A DNA stretch of 64,000 nucleotides, taken from NCBI RefSeq assembly GCF_000471905.2, contig NW_006500357.1, positions 938,658 to 1,002,657 of the forward strand, written 5' to 3'. Source of the stretch: Amborella trichopoda. Taxonomy: Eukaryota > Streptophyta > Magnoliopsida > Amborellales > Amborellaceae. The notes under the pieces were generated by a model. The model had not been told where the DNA came from, did no database searches, and was given only the letters and a program-made list of their open reading frames with translations. Below, piece by piece: positions 20,843 to 32,781 of the stretch (within the stretch, counting starts at the first letter, position 1; the number at the start of each line of letters is the position of its first letter). The translations under genes and the position numbers were made by a program.

Positions 20843-21763
20843 AGTGCAAGCGTGTGTTTGGGGTGGTCACAAGACCGACCTGGGACAAAGGGCCCAGCTC
20901 TAACAGTGTCGACCTTATCGTGAAGTGTGCATGATAGGGAGGCTTGGTGCCCACCTTCATGCTGTGAACATGCATGTGCTCATGTGGACCATGGCTAGGC
21001 CTTTGGTCGTGTGCTTGTTGGGGTGTGGCTTTTGAATAGCCTGGAGCACAGTGACAAAGATGCATCATGCTTGGCAGTGACAAAGATGCATCATGCTTGG
21101 CGAGTGACCATCAGGTTCCTCTTATGTGTGGAGCTAGGCTCTAAAAGACCGAGCTCGTGATGGTGGACCGAGGTAGCTTTAGGGCTGCCCCAAGATGTGG
21201 ACCTGCGGATGAACCTCTAATCCTTGTGAGTGGGTGAGAGGGAATAGCATTGAAGCCTCCTCTTTGTGTCGAACCTCCAGTCATGATGGTTCAGAGTGAT
21301 GGAAAATTGGGGGTGACCGTATGGCGGCCCGCAGCAGCACTAACAGGCGAACTGCCAATTGCAGAAGAGAGAGGGGGGGTTCCCCTTTTGGCTGCCCCGA
21401 GAAGAACGGTCGACAAGTAACTTGTTGGTAGCCGGGTGAATGTTATGAGGGGTGGCTATTGTGCCACCCATGCAAGTGACACCGGCGATACGTTTGTCGA
21501 TGCTAGGAGATAAGGAGTGAGGGACTTGAGAGACCCTCCTCGTCTCGAGCCGGGCAAGATCTGGGAGCGCGAAACCTGGTCGCTGGGCAAGAAGTCAGGG
21601 AACAAGGTTTGTGGAACCTAGTCACCGGGGGATGGATTCCGAGTTTGGGGATTATGAAATCCTCTACTCAGATATAAGGGTTGAATAACCCCGATGATGT
21701 ACGGGTGTGTTGGAACAATAAAGAACTCATCAAGCAAGAAAGAGCGGACGATGGGGTAGTGTG
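20843..21763 (-). other. 5' leader between PBS and ORF1, element A
   Basis: No convincing gene. A short duplication (ATGCATCATGCTTGGC, about 21060 and 21086) is present. It is likely the untranslated leader, which may contain packaging signals; nothing specific can be identified. Confidence 0.5.
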
Positions 21764-21780
21764 TCCCAGTGGAGTTGCCA
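21764..21780 (-). other. Primer-binding site of element A
   Basis: Minus-strand TGGCAACTCCACTGGGA, three bases (GCT) inside the 5' LTR end. It agrees with TGGCGACTCC(G/A)CTGGGGA, which I recall as the tRNA-Arg PBS of Ogre/Tat elements; the tRNA identity is from memory. D and B have related sites. Confidence 0.8.
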
Positions 21781-21783
21781 AGC

Positions 21784-24700
21784 TAGTTTGGTGCCTCGAT
21801 CTCGCCCTCCGAGTCGGAAGGACTTGGTGGCAGGGTTCCGAGTTCGCGATGAGCCCGGGATCGGAGATCACTCTCTCGAGAATCGTGTAACATGGACGCA
21901 GGCGGAATACCAATCAGTGAGAGAGGAAATATGGGTCGTGAGGTGGGACTTACCTCACGTGGATCTGTGACATACCCGGGCTGCTCGCATGGGCGCCCTC
22001 TTAGATCACGTGGAATGCCCCTAGGCCTAAGGCCTGTTCGGCTTCAACTCCTTTGACTTGTTTCGTTGCAGTCCTGCACACATATACACGTAAGATGTGC
22101 AAACAAATGGGTCTTAAGACCCTGACTTGTCGAAAATGGGATAAAATAAAATGAAATGAAGTAAAATAAAATAAAATAAAAGAGGTAAAAGAAATACGTT
22201 AAAGTAAAATAAAATAAAAGAGGTAAATAAAATAAAATAAGGTAAAGTAAAATAAAATAATTGAGATAAATAAAATAAAAATAAAGTAAGATAAGGTAAA
22301 GTGAAATAAAATAAATGACATAAAAGAAATAAAATAAAATAAGATAAAGAAAAATAAAATAAAAGAGGTAAATAAAATAAAATGAAATAAAATAAATGAG
22401 GTAAATAAAACAAGTTAAGGGAAAATAAGATGAAATAAATGGAGTAAAAGAAATAAAATGAAATACACTAAGGTAAAATGAATGAAATGGGTGAGGTTAA
22501 GTAAACTAAAAGGAAAAGGAGTACATTGGTTAGGGAAGAGAGAGAGACAGAGAGCTTGAACGAAATGGAGTGAAAGGGGGAAGAACGAAATGAAACAAAA
22601 GAAACGAAACAAAAGGAAAGGGAAAATAACTTGATCGTTTGGGGTTTTTGGAGAGAGAGAGTTGGAGGTTACTGTGAAGATTGTGGCAAAATGGAGAGGT
22701 GAACGGGACGGGCTGGAGAGCAAGAGAGACAAGGAGAAGTGGGAGATCGGGGGCGGAAATAGGTGGGACGAGAGAGGAAGAGGTAGGACAAAAAGGAGGG
22801 AGGAACAAGTGCATGAAAGGAGGTAACAATGATGAGAGAGAGGTGAAGGCGAGGAAGGAAAAGAGTGAGGTGGTGGCTCGAGCCACCACCTGGCAGGGAG
22901 AGAGAAGGCGTGAGAAGAGGACGGTGAAAGAGGTGGCGGAGATGGCAGCTGTGCTGCCGCCTAGTTCAGGTGGATGAAGAGAAGGACAGGGGAGGTAGGG
23001 TTGCAGGCGGCAGAGAGCTGACAGATTGCGAGGACGACGGAGAGAGAGGGTGGCAGGTTGCTAGTGGTGGGAAGGTTGAAACATGGAAGAGTGGATGATG
23101 GCCTGGTTATAGGAGGCAGTGAGGTGGTTGCATACGGCAGGCTTGTGGCAGTGGACGATAGAATGGGAGTTGGCTCGATGGAGTGGGAGATGGCTTGGCG
23201 TAGTGGGAGATGGCTCAATAGGAGAAGGGCACATGTGAGATGGCAGATCGAGCGAGGGCAGTAGCTAGGCTGCTGCTTGTGTTTTTTGTTTTGGTTGAGG
23301 GAGCACGGCGGAGGTGACATGAGGGGGCACAGGTGATGTGAGGGAGCACGGTGGAAGTAGGTGAATGTGAAGAGAGAGAAGGAAGGAAAGGAAAAGAGGG
23401 AGAGGAAGAAAGAAAAAGAAAAGAGAAAAGAAAGAAAAAAAAGAGGGAAAAAAGAAGAGAGAGAAAGAAAGAGAAAGAATGAAGAGAGAGAAGAAAGAGA
23501 AAGAAAGAGAGGAGAGAGAGGAAGAGAAAAGTTGAGGATGCCAGCTGAGCGTGCCGTCTTAAAGGGGAGAAAGAAAAGAGAAAAAGAAGAGAGAGAAAGA
23601 AGAGAGAAAGAAAAGAGGGCTAGTTTGACTTTCATTAGTTTCTCAAAGAGAAAAGAGAGAGAAGAAAGAGAAAGAAATAGGAGAGAGAAAGAAGAGAGAA
23701 AAAGAGAGAAAGAAATGAATGAAGGCTAGCTTGGCTTTCGTTAGTCCTTCTCAAAGAGAGGAGAGAGAGAAGAAAGATGACAGAGACCGCAACAGAGCGT
23801 GCCATTCAGGAAAAGAATCAAGCTGTCATTCAAGTCATGAGAGAAGAAGAATAGAAGAAGAAGAGGAAAAGAGGAAATAGAAAGAAAGGAAGAGGAAAGA
23901 GAAAGAAAGAAAGAGAAAAGAGAAAGAAAAAATAGGAGAGAGAAAGAGAAGAGGAGAGAGAAAAAAAGGGCAGAGGAAAAAAAAGAGAGAGAAAGAGAAA
24001 AGAGAGAGAAAGAGAGGAGAGAGAAAGAGAGGAGAAAAGGAAGAAAAGGAGAGAGAAAAGAGGATGAGATAGAAGATTACCTCAAAGGGGCCTACGGGTA
24101 CCAATCAAAGTTTCTCTCTCCTCTCTTTCTCTCTTCAAAATCATGGCCCAAAAATTGAAGATAAGCCAAAATTTTGATTAAATCCAACATCATGTGTATG
24201 TATAGAATTTGAATCCAAACATTGGTGGAATCCTAAAAGTGGACCTAATTGTTAAAAAATGGCATGTAAATGAATTAACTAGAAATAAGAAAATAGGGGA
24301 AAAATGATGATTTTGCCCCTTGCTCACAATTCTTAAAATTCTGAATTAGTCCTTGTTGCAACTCTTGCAATCTTTCGTGGCTCGTTTGGGGTCTTTTCAG
24401 CCTCTGTCAGGCCAAAGAATATTGCTTTTTTGATCAGCTCGGGGAGACGGTCGTTTTGGTATGCATCTCGAGCCGTGGATCGGGGAGTTTAGGCTGCGAT
24501 CATGACATTGGAAAAACATGAGAAATGTGAGATCTTTGATTCAAGATCACATTCGTTTCCTACTGTTTTTCTTTGATTTCTTCACTGTATATCGACGAGC
24601 ATGTTGTCATAATCACTTGGCAATGAACGTGGCTCAATTTGGTGCCCGAATGACCATTTTCCAAATTAGGTATTTTGGTCGGAATTTGGTTTTCGGTGGC

Positions 24701-25527
24701 CAAAACGTGCAACAACTTTCTCCCTATCATGCAGCAAATGTAATAGTCCATCATGCGTGAGGTTTGGCTCGAGGGAAGCCTTTGACGTTGTGGTCGCTAC
24801 GAGTCTGGTTTTAGGCTGATCCGATATGTGAGCGTCATGATGTGGCCGCTCGATTAAGGAGCGCGCTTGCTGGAAATTCTGCAACTTCACTTCGAATCGT
24901 GTTCTTCTCTTTAGGTTTCCTCTCGACTCGAGCAACACCAGTAGGCGTACCATATTTCAAATCGATCGGGTCGACGAGATGAACATACTCCCAAAATTTG
25001 GGCTCATTCCGATCCAAGACAGAGAAGATACGAGCGTCCAAAGTTGAGCACGAAATAAAAAAATTCAATTTCCATTAATGGAAATTGGTTTACTGAAGTT
25101 GCACTGTAATAGTGTGTGACCTAAACATCCGATCAAGTCGAAACTTGGTCTTTGGGGGTTTTTGGATGTTCCAGATCCAATGGTGGTGGTCCCATGCTTG
25201 TTTGATGCTCCAGTGATAGGGATGTTGTTATTGGGTCCATTTTCAACGCGTTAGAGGCCGAATTTTGAAAAGTGATTTTGCATCAACACTGCCTTAAACT
25301 AGTCGGATTGTGATGAAACTTGACAGGTATTCTTAGGAGACCCATAGCCAAGTTTTTGAACCTTCTTGGGCCATTATGATACTGTAAAAAATTTCACTCT
25401 GGATCAAGGCTTATTGACCTACAGCTCTTGTAATCCACATGCATTTTGGTACCTACGGACCTCGGTCACAAATTGCTCTCTTCTTATTCAAACCAAGGAT
25501 ATAAGTGTTGAAAAATACCCTCAACCA
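21784..25527 (-). repeat. Element A 5' LTR (3744 bp)
   Basis: Begins TAGTTTGGTGCCTCGATCTC next to the PBS and ends ATACCCTCAACCA, followed by the TSD AAGAG. Element sense is minus, so 25527 is its U3 start and 21784 its U5 end. Near 21945-21958 the minus strand reads GTGAGGTAAGTCCC, a perfect plant 5' splice-site consensus. Confidence 0.93.
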
Positions 25528-25532
25528 AAGAG
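25528..25532. other. Target-site duplication of element A (AAGAG), right
   Basis: Direct repeat of 9087-9091. Confidence 0.95.
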
Positions 25533-26310
25533 AGCTGAGAGTCTTCTCAAGTGCCCGACCACATCATACGTTGTCGGCTTCAGGAAAGATGACTCTTTGG
25601 TTCGCCACTGGTTTTGGAGGGGCAAGGGGTGATGGAGTGGCTTTTGAAGAGAAAGGGTTTGCTATAGCTGCCAAGGAGGGGTCAGTTGTAGTTTTGGGAG
25701 TAGGAAGAGAAGGTTGCCTAGGTTCCACAGTCAGGGTAGGTATTAATAAGATTGAGTGAAATGAAGGTTGTGATATTTTGCAATTTTTAAAGGAAGAGGG
25801 TAAAGGGTTTGAATAAGGACCAGTGGTGGTCCTGGGTATTTCAGAAGAGGGGGTGGCTCTTGAATATGTACGGGTAGATTTGGGTAGTGAACCAGTGGTG
25901 GCCCAAGATATTTAATGAGCTTAGACGGAGCCGGTCTTTGAATTGGCCGTGGTCTCCTTCCTGACCTCAACCTCATTCGATAAACTGAAGCTGACGTGAT
26001 TCCTTCATGAAACACTAGCATGTGACATGCTCCACAACTTGAAGAACTCTCACCCTTTGAGTTCTTCCGTAGCTCTCCCAAGTCGGGCTCTGTAGGTCAC
26101 TGAGGGTTTTTGGTTTTAGAAGCCGATTGAACACCTCTTCTGGAGTGGGACAAGGCTTGTCCTTTTTAGCAGCAAAGGCCATAGCATCTCCAATATTTAA
26201 GAACCCGACCTTTTGAGAGACCATCTTCCTTATCTGTTTGCTATGCCATTTACTGGTATTGCAGAGTTTGAGCTCTTCATTAATGGTTTCAAAATCTGTA
26301 CACTCCATGG
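25533..26310 (-). pseudogene. Region between gag and protease, element B (N-terminal side)
   Basis: The first bases (minus strand, 25533-25600) continue the protease-side frame broken at 9091 and match element D near 49340-49390. Beyond that, 25743-26081 is proline/arginine-rich (PPPLLKYPGPPL). 26015-26308 (97 aa) has PCPTPEEVFNRLLKP, which I do not recognise. Probably linker of the polyprotein, partly frameshifted. Confidence 0.55.
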
Positions 26311-26369
26311 TGAGTTCAAAGAGGGATTATGAAAGGGAAGAGAGGTTTGAAGAATCAGGGATAGAAGAA

Positions 26370-26640
26370 GGGACAAAGCTTTTAAGGTCATCACTTAAAT
26401 TGAACTGAACCAGGTAGCTTTTGGAGTCATCACCTAAATTGAACTCAAGAGGCTTTAACGTCTTCACTCTCATTGAACGTAATCGAGGACCTTTTAACGT
26501 CTTAACCCTTATACGATTGCAGGGAATCTTTAAGGACTTTACCTTGCGTGGACCACTGATGGGTGCCTTTAGAGTCTTCACCTTTGTTAGACTATTTTGG
26601 GGTGATTTTAATGTCCTCACCCCTATTGGACATGGATAGA
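26370..26640 (-). repeat. TTTAACGTCTTCAC repeat array inside B gag-pol
   Basis: Six or so units of about 48 bp, of the form CTTTTAACGTCTTCACTCTC-ATTGAACG. It is open on the minus strand with a KVKTLK-type repeat. It is the only GTTTAAGGTC-like array lying within the coding half of an element; it may be an expansion or an insertion of 3'-type repeats. Confidence 0.75.
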
Positions 26641-26649
26641 AATGCTTTC

Positions 26650-27909
26650 ATGGTGATGTATTAACCACCCTCGACAAAAAGAACTTTCCTTGAGATGAAG
26701 TCATACAGAGCGGGAAGAGGAGGAATAGGAGGAAGAAATGCTGCTTCAGTTGGCAATTGAAGAAGCTTAGCCTTGTGGTTTTGATTTTTTGAAGACCGTT
26801 TGTTTTTCTTTTTCTTGATAGGTACGGTCTTTTGTGGCGTGGTACCTCATTTTCTTGCCAAATAGCCTCTCTCATGAGGCTTTTCATCTTGCCATGGCCA
26901 TGGTTCTCCTGCTGTGAGTCGTGTACTTTGATAGGAGCATGGGGAATAGGGACTTCCGGGGTTTCATGACTAAGAGTCTGAACCTGTTCAACTATCTTGT
27001 GCAATAAGGCTTCGAATTTGCTGTGGAGGTGGTGTGTTATCTATAAACACTTCATTGTTCCTTATGAGTTCATCCAGGATGACTCGGAACCCTCGACAAT
27101 AGAACAAATCATGTCCCTTCGTTTGGTGACACTGGCACCACAAGTTCTGACCTTCTCCTTTAAGATGATTCGGCTTCTTAGGCAAGTACAGTGTGATCAT
27201 CTCTTGTTGTACCAGCATTTTGAAGATAATAGGGAACATGTCATGGGATAGTTTGTCCATGGGTACACTCCAAGGCTATTCCTCTTGAGCTGTAATCATG
27301 TGCGATGCCTCCATCATCTCACCTATCTTTTGGGACTCATTCAATTGAAATTTTTCTTCTTCCTTCTTGTTGCAAGAAGTAGAAAGTGTGGCACTTTCAA
27401 GGGTTACTAGTTTAGGTGTTTCACGAGTTCGTACTGGTATATGAACAAAATTTCATCCTTTAGCTATGGACTCTTGTATAAAACTTGAACAATGAGAAAT
27501 CTCATGGCCCCACACTTGGTGGAATGGGCACCAGCGATTTTCCGTTCCCTGAGTCAGATGCTTGAGTTGTCTTGCAGAAAGCAGAGTAATCAACCCTTGT
27601 GCCAGCATTGCAAAAAGGTTTGAAAATAGATCAGGTGATACTTCTTCAATTTGCAAGGTCTGTACCTGCTCTTCTTTGACAGTGATTACATGTGAAGCCT
27701 CAGTAGTCTCAAAATATTTTGTTGAGACTTTCTAAATTAAATTGTCCTTTTTGAATCAAGGCTTCGATGTGATCTTTGAGTTGGAAATAGTCTTGCACAA
27801 GATGGCCTAGCATCCGATGGTAAGCATAATTGTTCTCATGATTAGCAAGTCTTGCCTGGTCTAATGTCATTATTTCAGGAAGGACTACCATGCCTTGCTC
27901 TACCAACAA
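26650..27909 (-). pseudogene. Gag C-terminal half with three CxxH..GH..C modules, element B
   Basis: Three copies of one module, each about 65 residues. 27709-27909 has YAYHRMLGHLVQDY and IEALIQKGQF, with cysteines lost. 27453-27656 has RWCPFHQVWGHEISHCSSF. 26988-27260 has LWCQCHQTKGHDLFYCRGF. Each follows a helical L(F/I)xMLxQxxIT segment. The spacing C-x2-H-x3-GH-x4-C resembles gag zinc knuckles that bind RNA. Short non-homologous spacers and frameshifts separate them. Element D has the same triple set at 47520-48120. Below 26988 the ORF 26648-27004 is basic and unrecognised. Confidence 0.75.
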
Positions 27910-27956
27910 TTTTAAGAGGGTTGGTACCTAGGCTTTCTTAAAACTGTACTGCTGGT

Positions 27957-28780
27957 TCAACCTTCACTCAAATTGGTCAGATCGGTATAGGTTTTATCGT
28001 GGAGGTACTCTATTATATCCCTGAGATTGGAATTGCTGATGCTGGGCTCCCCTTGACCCTTGAATGGTACCATTCCCAGAGAAGTGTCTAATGTCTTGAG
28101 AGGAGTGACATTAGTTGGAAGTTTAGGGCAAATGGGTGTGGCGGTGACCGTTACACTGATCGTGTTTCTTTGCTGGCCAGCACGAGGGTTAGGCCAGTTA
28201 TTGGTGAAATCTCGATTTTGACCTTCCTCTGCGGTTTGAGCTTGAGTTCCACCATGATATATTAGTAGACTCTCAATCTTTACTGCTTTCGAAATCATGT
28301 TTGAGAAAGTGGTGGGACTTGAAGCTTCGACATGAAGGGAGATTTCCTTCTTCATGTTTCTGATACATGTTTGCACAACATCAATCTTAGGCATAGGATT
28401 GCTTTGATATACCGCAAGGTCTCTCCATCTCTAGATGTATTCATTTACTGGTTCATTCATCTCTTGAGTCATAGGGAGAAGTTCTAGATCTTGAACTTTT
28501 TGTTCTACTTTGTAAAAGCATTTATAGAACAAATGCTCCATTTCTTCCCAGGAATGAATATAGCTTGGAGGTAAACGAGCATACCACTTGAAAGTAGGCC
28601 CGGCTAGGGTTTCCACAAACTGTCAAAGGAGCAGTCTGGGGTCAGAAACTGACTCTTGACATGCCAACACAAAGTGTGCCATATGTTGCTGTGGTGTACC
28701 ACTCTTAGTGGGTATGGGTCCTTAGAGACCCGAAGTGAGTGAGGAGACAGGGGTGACCTTCTGATGGCCCTGATTCATCA
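27957..28780 (-). pseudogene. Gag core domain, element B
   Basis: Read in two frames. 28431-28780 carries QHIAHF-like text and FKWYARLPPSYIHSWEEMEH. 27957-28394 carries DVVQTCIRNMKKEISLHVEA and SNMISKAVKIESLL. These align piece by piece with D (46690-47170) and more loosely with A. A stop near 28430 splits it. Confidence 0.85.
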
Positions 28781-29340
28781 CAACAATGGTTGAACCATTT
28801 GCCATGGCATGTGTAAGTGTGTGTGGAGTGCCTTTGGAGCCATTGGAGCAAGATGGTTTGGCGAGGGAACTGCCAACATGATGTGTGTGGGGCAACGTAC
28901 TGCTACAAGTAGTGTCTGTGTAGATTCAAGGTGGGGTAACTTTATGCTTACCCTCAGAAGTGGCGGTTTTAGAAGAACCAACCGTAAGAAGAGAAGGAGT
29001 GGTGTTAGAACGACTCTTAAGCTTATGACTGCTAGAGTGTCTACTAGTAGCAGAGTGATCATGAAGGGAGGTATCTTTAAGACCACTCACACAGTTGACA
29101 TCAATGGACTTGCCTTTGATGCTGATGGAGCGGGGATGAGGGGTTTGAGCACCCTTTACCGAGTTTCCCTTAGCCTGAGCTAGGGTGATAGCGTCAGAGC
29201 GACCACTCAAGAAATACATGGGAGTAGTGGATTGAAGAATCTTACTTCCCATGGGTGAGTTTGCGCATGTGGGGATGATGAAATCCCCAATTGGGATGAA
29301 AGAGGAGCAATTGAACTCCATAACAGTTTTTAAGAAAGAA
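28778..29340 (-). pseudogene. N-terminal ORF before gag, element B
   Basis: Minus-strand open stretch starting near 29320 with MEFNCSSFIPIGDFIIPTC. This resembles element D's ORF1 start (MAPGLFNPFIRVGDLLIPA, about 44855-44910). It is serine/lysine-rich further on. The longer in-frame extension to 29450 runs through the PBS into the LTR and is not real. Role unknown. Confidence 0.55.
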
Positions 29341-29392
29341 AGAGATGAAATGCTTATTTGAGAGCAGCCTGTACCAACTATAGGGTAGCTTC

Positions 29393-29410
29393 TCCCCAGC
29401 AAGTTCGTCA
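29393..29410 (-). other. Primer-binding site of element B (decayed)
   Basis: Minus-strand TGACGAACTTGCTGGGGA right inside the 5' LTR. It fits the TGGCGACTCCGCTGGGGA type with several mismatches. Confidence 0.65.
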
Positions 29411-30079
29411 GTTGGTTGGACCTGGGTCGGGTTGACCCCCTCTCGAACAACTGCGTGACCTAGCTTGCGCGGCTCATGCGTCACTTCGAGGATACGTATG
29501 TCCAACTGTGAGAGGATGTTAATGCGATGAAGAGATGGACTCGAGCACCTACCTCACCAAGGGTTGAGTTCGTTGGATAAGCCCGAGCTGTTGCCCTCTT
29601 AAATCAATAATGAAAGCCCTCCCGCTGTCTAGCAACGTGGTTTGGACACGGGTCCCTCTCAAAACTTAACACTTCACCTCAACTCTTTCTTGGAAACTGC
29701 TATTGGAATTCAAATGGAAATGTTCCTCTTTAGTGGGCTTTGTGAGTGAGTGGCTCTGGTATTCAGGATAGGGTGGTTGAAGGGATGAGAAGAAGAAGGA
29801 AGGAAGGAGTGTGCTTCTTATAAATAGAGCACTATGAAACTGGGTGGTTAGAGTAGCGAAAGGGTCGTAACTCCAGAGAAAACTAACTTAGAATGACCCC
29901 ACTTGAGTGACCGTGTGAAAGATAATGAATATCTCTTGTGACTCAACTCTACTATACGGAATGGAGGTTAGAGTAGCAATCTAAGAATTAGAACCCTAAG
30001 GGACTATCTCAGGACGACCCTACAAGAAATGAGAGAAGCAACCGACAAAGAGAGATAGAAAAGATGGTTAGACAAATGG

Positions 30080-30560
30080 GTGTGCCTGAGCTAGGGGCCT
30101 GTCCAGATGTGTAGAGTTTGGGACGTGTCTGGGCTAGGGGTGTGTTTGGGTGCACAAGGTTTAGGAGCATCCCTGAGCTAGGGGCGTGTCTGAGTGCACA
30201 AGGTTTGGGAGAGTGTCTAGGCTAGGGGCGTGCCTTGGTGCACAAGGGCTAGGAGCATGCCTGGGCTAGAGGCGTGTCTGGGAGCACAAGGCTGTGAGCG
30301 TGCCTGTGCTAGGGGTGTGTTTGGGTGCGCAAGACTTAGGGTTGTGTCTGGGCTAGGGGCATACATGGGTACAGGCTAGGGGCGTGCTTGGGTGCACAAG
30401 GGCTAAGAGCGTGATTGTGCTAGGGGCGTACTTGAGTGTGCAGGGCTAGTAGTGTGCCCGGGGGTGCAGGTCTCGCAGGGCTAGGAGCGTGCTTGGACTA
30501 AGGGCGTGCCTGGGTGTGCAAGGCTAGGAGCGTGCTAGGGTGTGTGGGTCTAGGTGCATG
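30080..30560 (-). repeat. GGGCTAGGGGCGTGCCTGGG tandem array (long allele)
   Basis: Around a dozen or more units of 35-40 bp with anchor CTAGGGGCGTG and GGGTGCACAAGG. The partner LTR (1015-1135) has about three, so the array expanded or contracted after insertion. Confidence 0.88.
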
Positions 30561-30599
30561 TAGGGAAGTGGGTGTAGGGAACAAGAGAGAAGAGAGAAG

Positions 30600-31025
30600 G
30601 GAACCAACAAGGCTGGGTCCGCCCTCTGGCATGGGTCCAGGTCTAAGTGCATGTAAGAAGGGAGCGTAGGGGACAAGAGAGAAGATATAAGAGAACCAAG
30701 AAGGCTAGGTCCACCCTCAGGCACAGGTCTAGGTCTAGGTGCATGCAGGAAGGGAGTGTAGGGGACAAGAGAGAAGAAAACAAGAGAGAAGAAAGAGGGG
30801 AGTCAAGAAGGCTGGCCCGCCCTTAGGTGCAGGTCCAGGTCTGGATATGAGAGAGAGAGAGAGAAGAGAGAGTAAGAGAGAAGAGAGAATGGCCAAGAGT
30901 TTTGGGCCCGCCCTTAGGCACGGGTCCTGGACTTGGTGTGGGAAAGAGAAAGAGAAGAGAGAGAGGGGAAAAGGGCAAGGAGCTAGGCCCGCCCTTAAGC
31001 GTGGGTCCAGAGTTGGAAGTGAGAG
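30600..31025. repeat. GGCCCGCCCTTAGGCACGGG palindromic units in B LTR
   Basis: Five units of about 90-100 bp, each with a near-palindrome such as GGGCCCGCCCTTAGGCACGG-GTCC, separated by GA-rich spacer. They are counterparts of the CT-spaced block at 1902-2760. Confidence 0.75.
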
Positions 31026-32776
31026 AGAAAGGTGGAGGAGAGTGAAGGGTTAGGCTTGGGTCAAGACTATGGTATAAGGTTTAGGTGTATGGTGTACGAT
31101 GTAGAGATGGGACTATGGTGTATGGCATATGGAAGAGCTATGGTCTATGGTGTAGGTTTTAGGGAAGGGACTATGGTGTGTGGTGTATGATGTAGCGAAG
31201 GGATTATGGGGTATGGTGTAGGGAATGGGTAGGGACTATGGCGTATGGTGTAGAGATGGGGTATTTCCTCTCTCTACCAAATGTTTCTCTATCCTCTCCA
31301 CTTGACCTTGCACTTGAAACCCAACCAAAAGAATAAGCTACGAATTTACTTCAAAATGCTCAAGTGTCACCAAAATGATAAAGCTCAATTACAAGTGACT
31401 TGGGTTTCCTTAGATAGAGTAACCAGAAAACAAGGGTGGAATGCTCAAAAGTACCCAAAATTGTCAAAAAATACACAATTAATGAATTAAAATAATAATC
31501 CCGTTTTTGAACCAAATGACCAAAAATACCCCAAGTACTTTCCAACAAATGACAAAACCATCTGTCCATGAGGGGCCTCTTGCCATTGCTAGACTTTGGG
31601 AGCTTTTTCGGATGCTTGCGATGGTTATTTGGCCGATCAATCATTGTAGAATCGATGCTTGAACTATCATGCACATTGATACCCTTTGATCATTTTGAAA
31701 TGGATTTGTTACGAAGAACCAAAATCCAGCCAAGTCCATAAACTTTACAATTCTTCGATGACCAATCCGGCATGAGCTATGATGTTCCGAGTCTCCATTT
31801 TGATCACAAATTGAAGAGGACATTGTCACGATCATTTTGTAATAACTTTCATCCAATTTGGTTTCTGTTTAAGAATATTCCAAATTTGGGAAGTCACCAA
31901 AAAATGGGATTCCTTTGGTTGGAAAATTGTGCCTTCTTCAACATCAAAATTCATGTCATCAGTCCTTCGATTGTTCATCAAAATTATACCAAATTGTAGC
32001 TCTTCACAGCACGGTCGCAACTGACTCATATTTACGATGATCCACATCGAGATCTTGAGTTATGGTCTCAAGTATGGGATGTTCTCTTGTTTAAAATTTG
32101 AATTTTCATGTTTTTGAGCTCATCTTTTCTCAAGAAATTATTTCGTTTCGGGCCATGACACATGCAATATGTCAAAACGATCCGATCATCGAGATCTAGC
32201 TCGTATCCAAATCTGAGCTTGATTGGACTCCAAAAGAGTGAGTTATGAGTATTTGAATATCATCCTGAAATGAGAAAACACAGTTTCCATAAATAGAAAT
32301 TGGTTCACCAAGGTAGCACCGCAATAGTTTAAAATCCACCCTTTTATGGTAAGTTAGGCCCAAAATGTTCTGGAAGGTCTGATTGAGCCCAAATTTGGTA
32401 CTTAACGATTTTTCGACGTTCCAAAACTAATGGAGGTGGTTTGGTACTATTTTGAGATTCAAAAAGTGGGGCTATAGTTATAGGTCTATTTTTAGCATTA
32501 TAGGATCTGGATTTGAGAACCAAGTTTCGTCCTGATTATATCAAAACTTTTCATAACGTGACGAAACTTTGTGAGTGTCTTTAAGGTATTCCAAATTACC
32601 CTCTCATGGAATTTGAAGCCATGCTGACACTTATTTAGGGGTTGCCCAGGTTTAGGCTTATTGTTGCAGTGTTCCTGTGGTTTAGCGTTGTCTTGGGTAC
32701 CGGCGGGACTAGGTTACTACTAGCTCTCTCCTTTTTCTCCTCAGAGATACAAGTACATAAAAAATGATGTATAACA

Positions 32777-32781
32777 GTAAG
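32777..32781. other. Target-site duplication of element B (GTAAG), right
   Basis: Repeat of 371-375. Confidence 0.85.

Larger units (their letters stand above)
29412..32776 (-). repeat. Element B 5' LTR (3365 bp)
   Basis: Begins TTGGTTGGACCTGGG and ends GATGTATAACA, followed by TSD GTAAG. The part 29412-31791 aligns with 376-1901. It contains the expanded GGGGCGTG repeats (30080-30560), palindromic GGGCCCGCCCTTAGGCACGG units (30600-31020), the CTATGGTGTATGG repeats (31065-31265), and a remnant TATA site near 31412. Confidence 0.88.
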
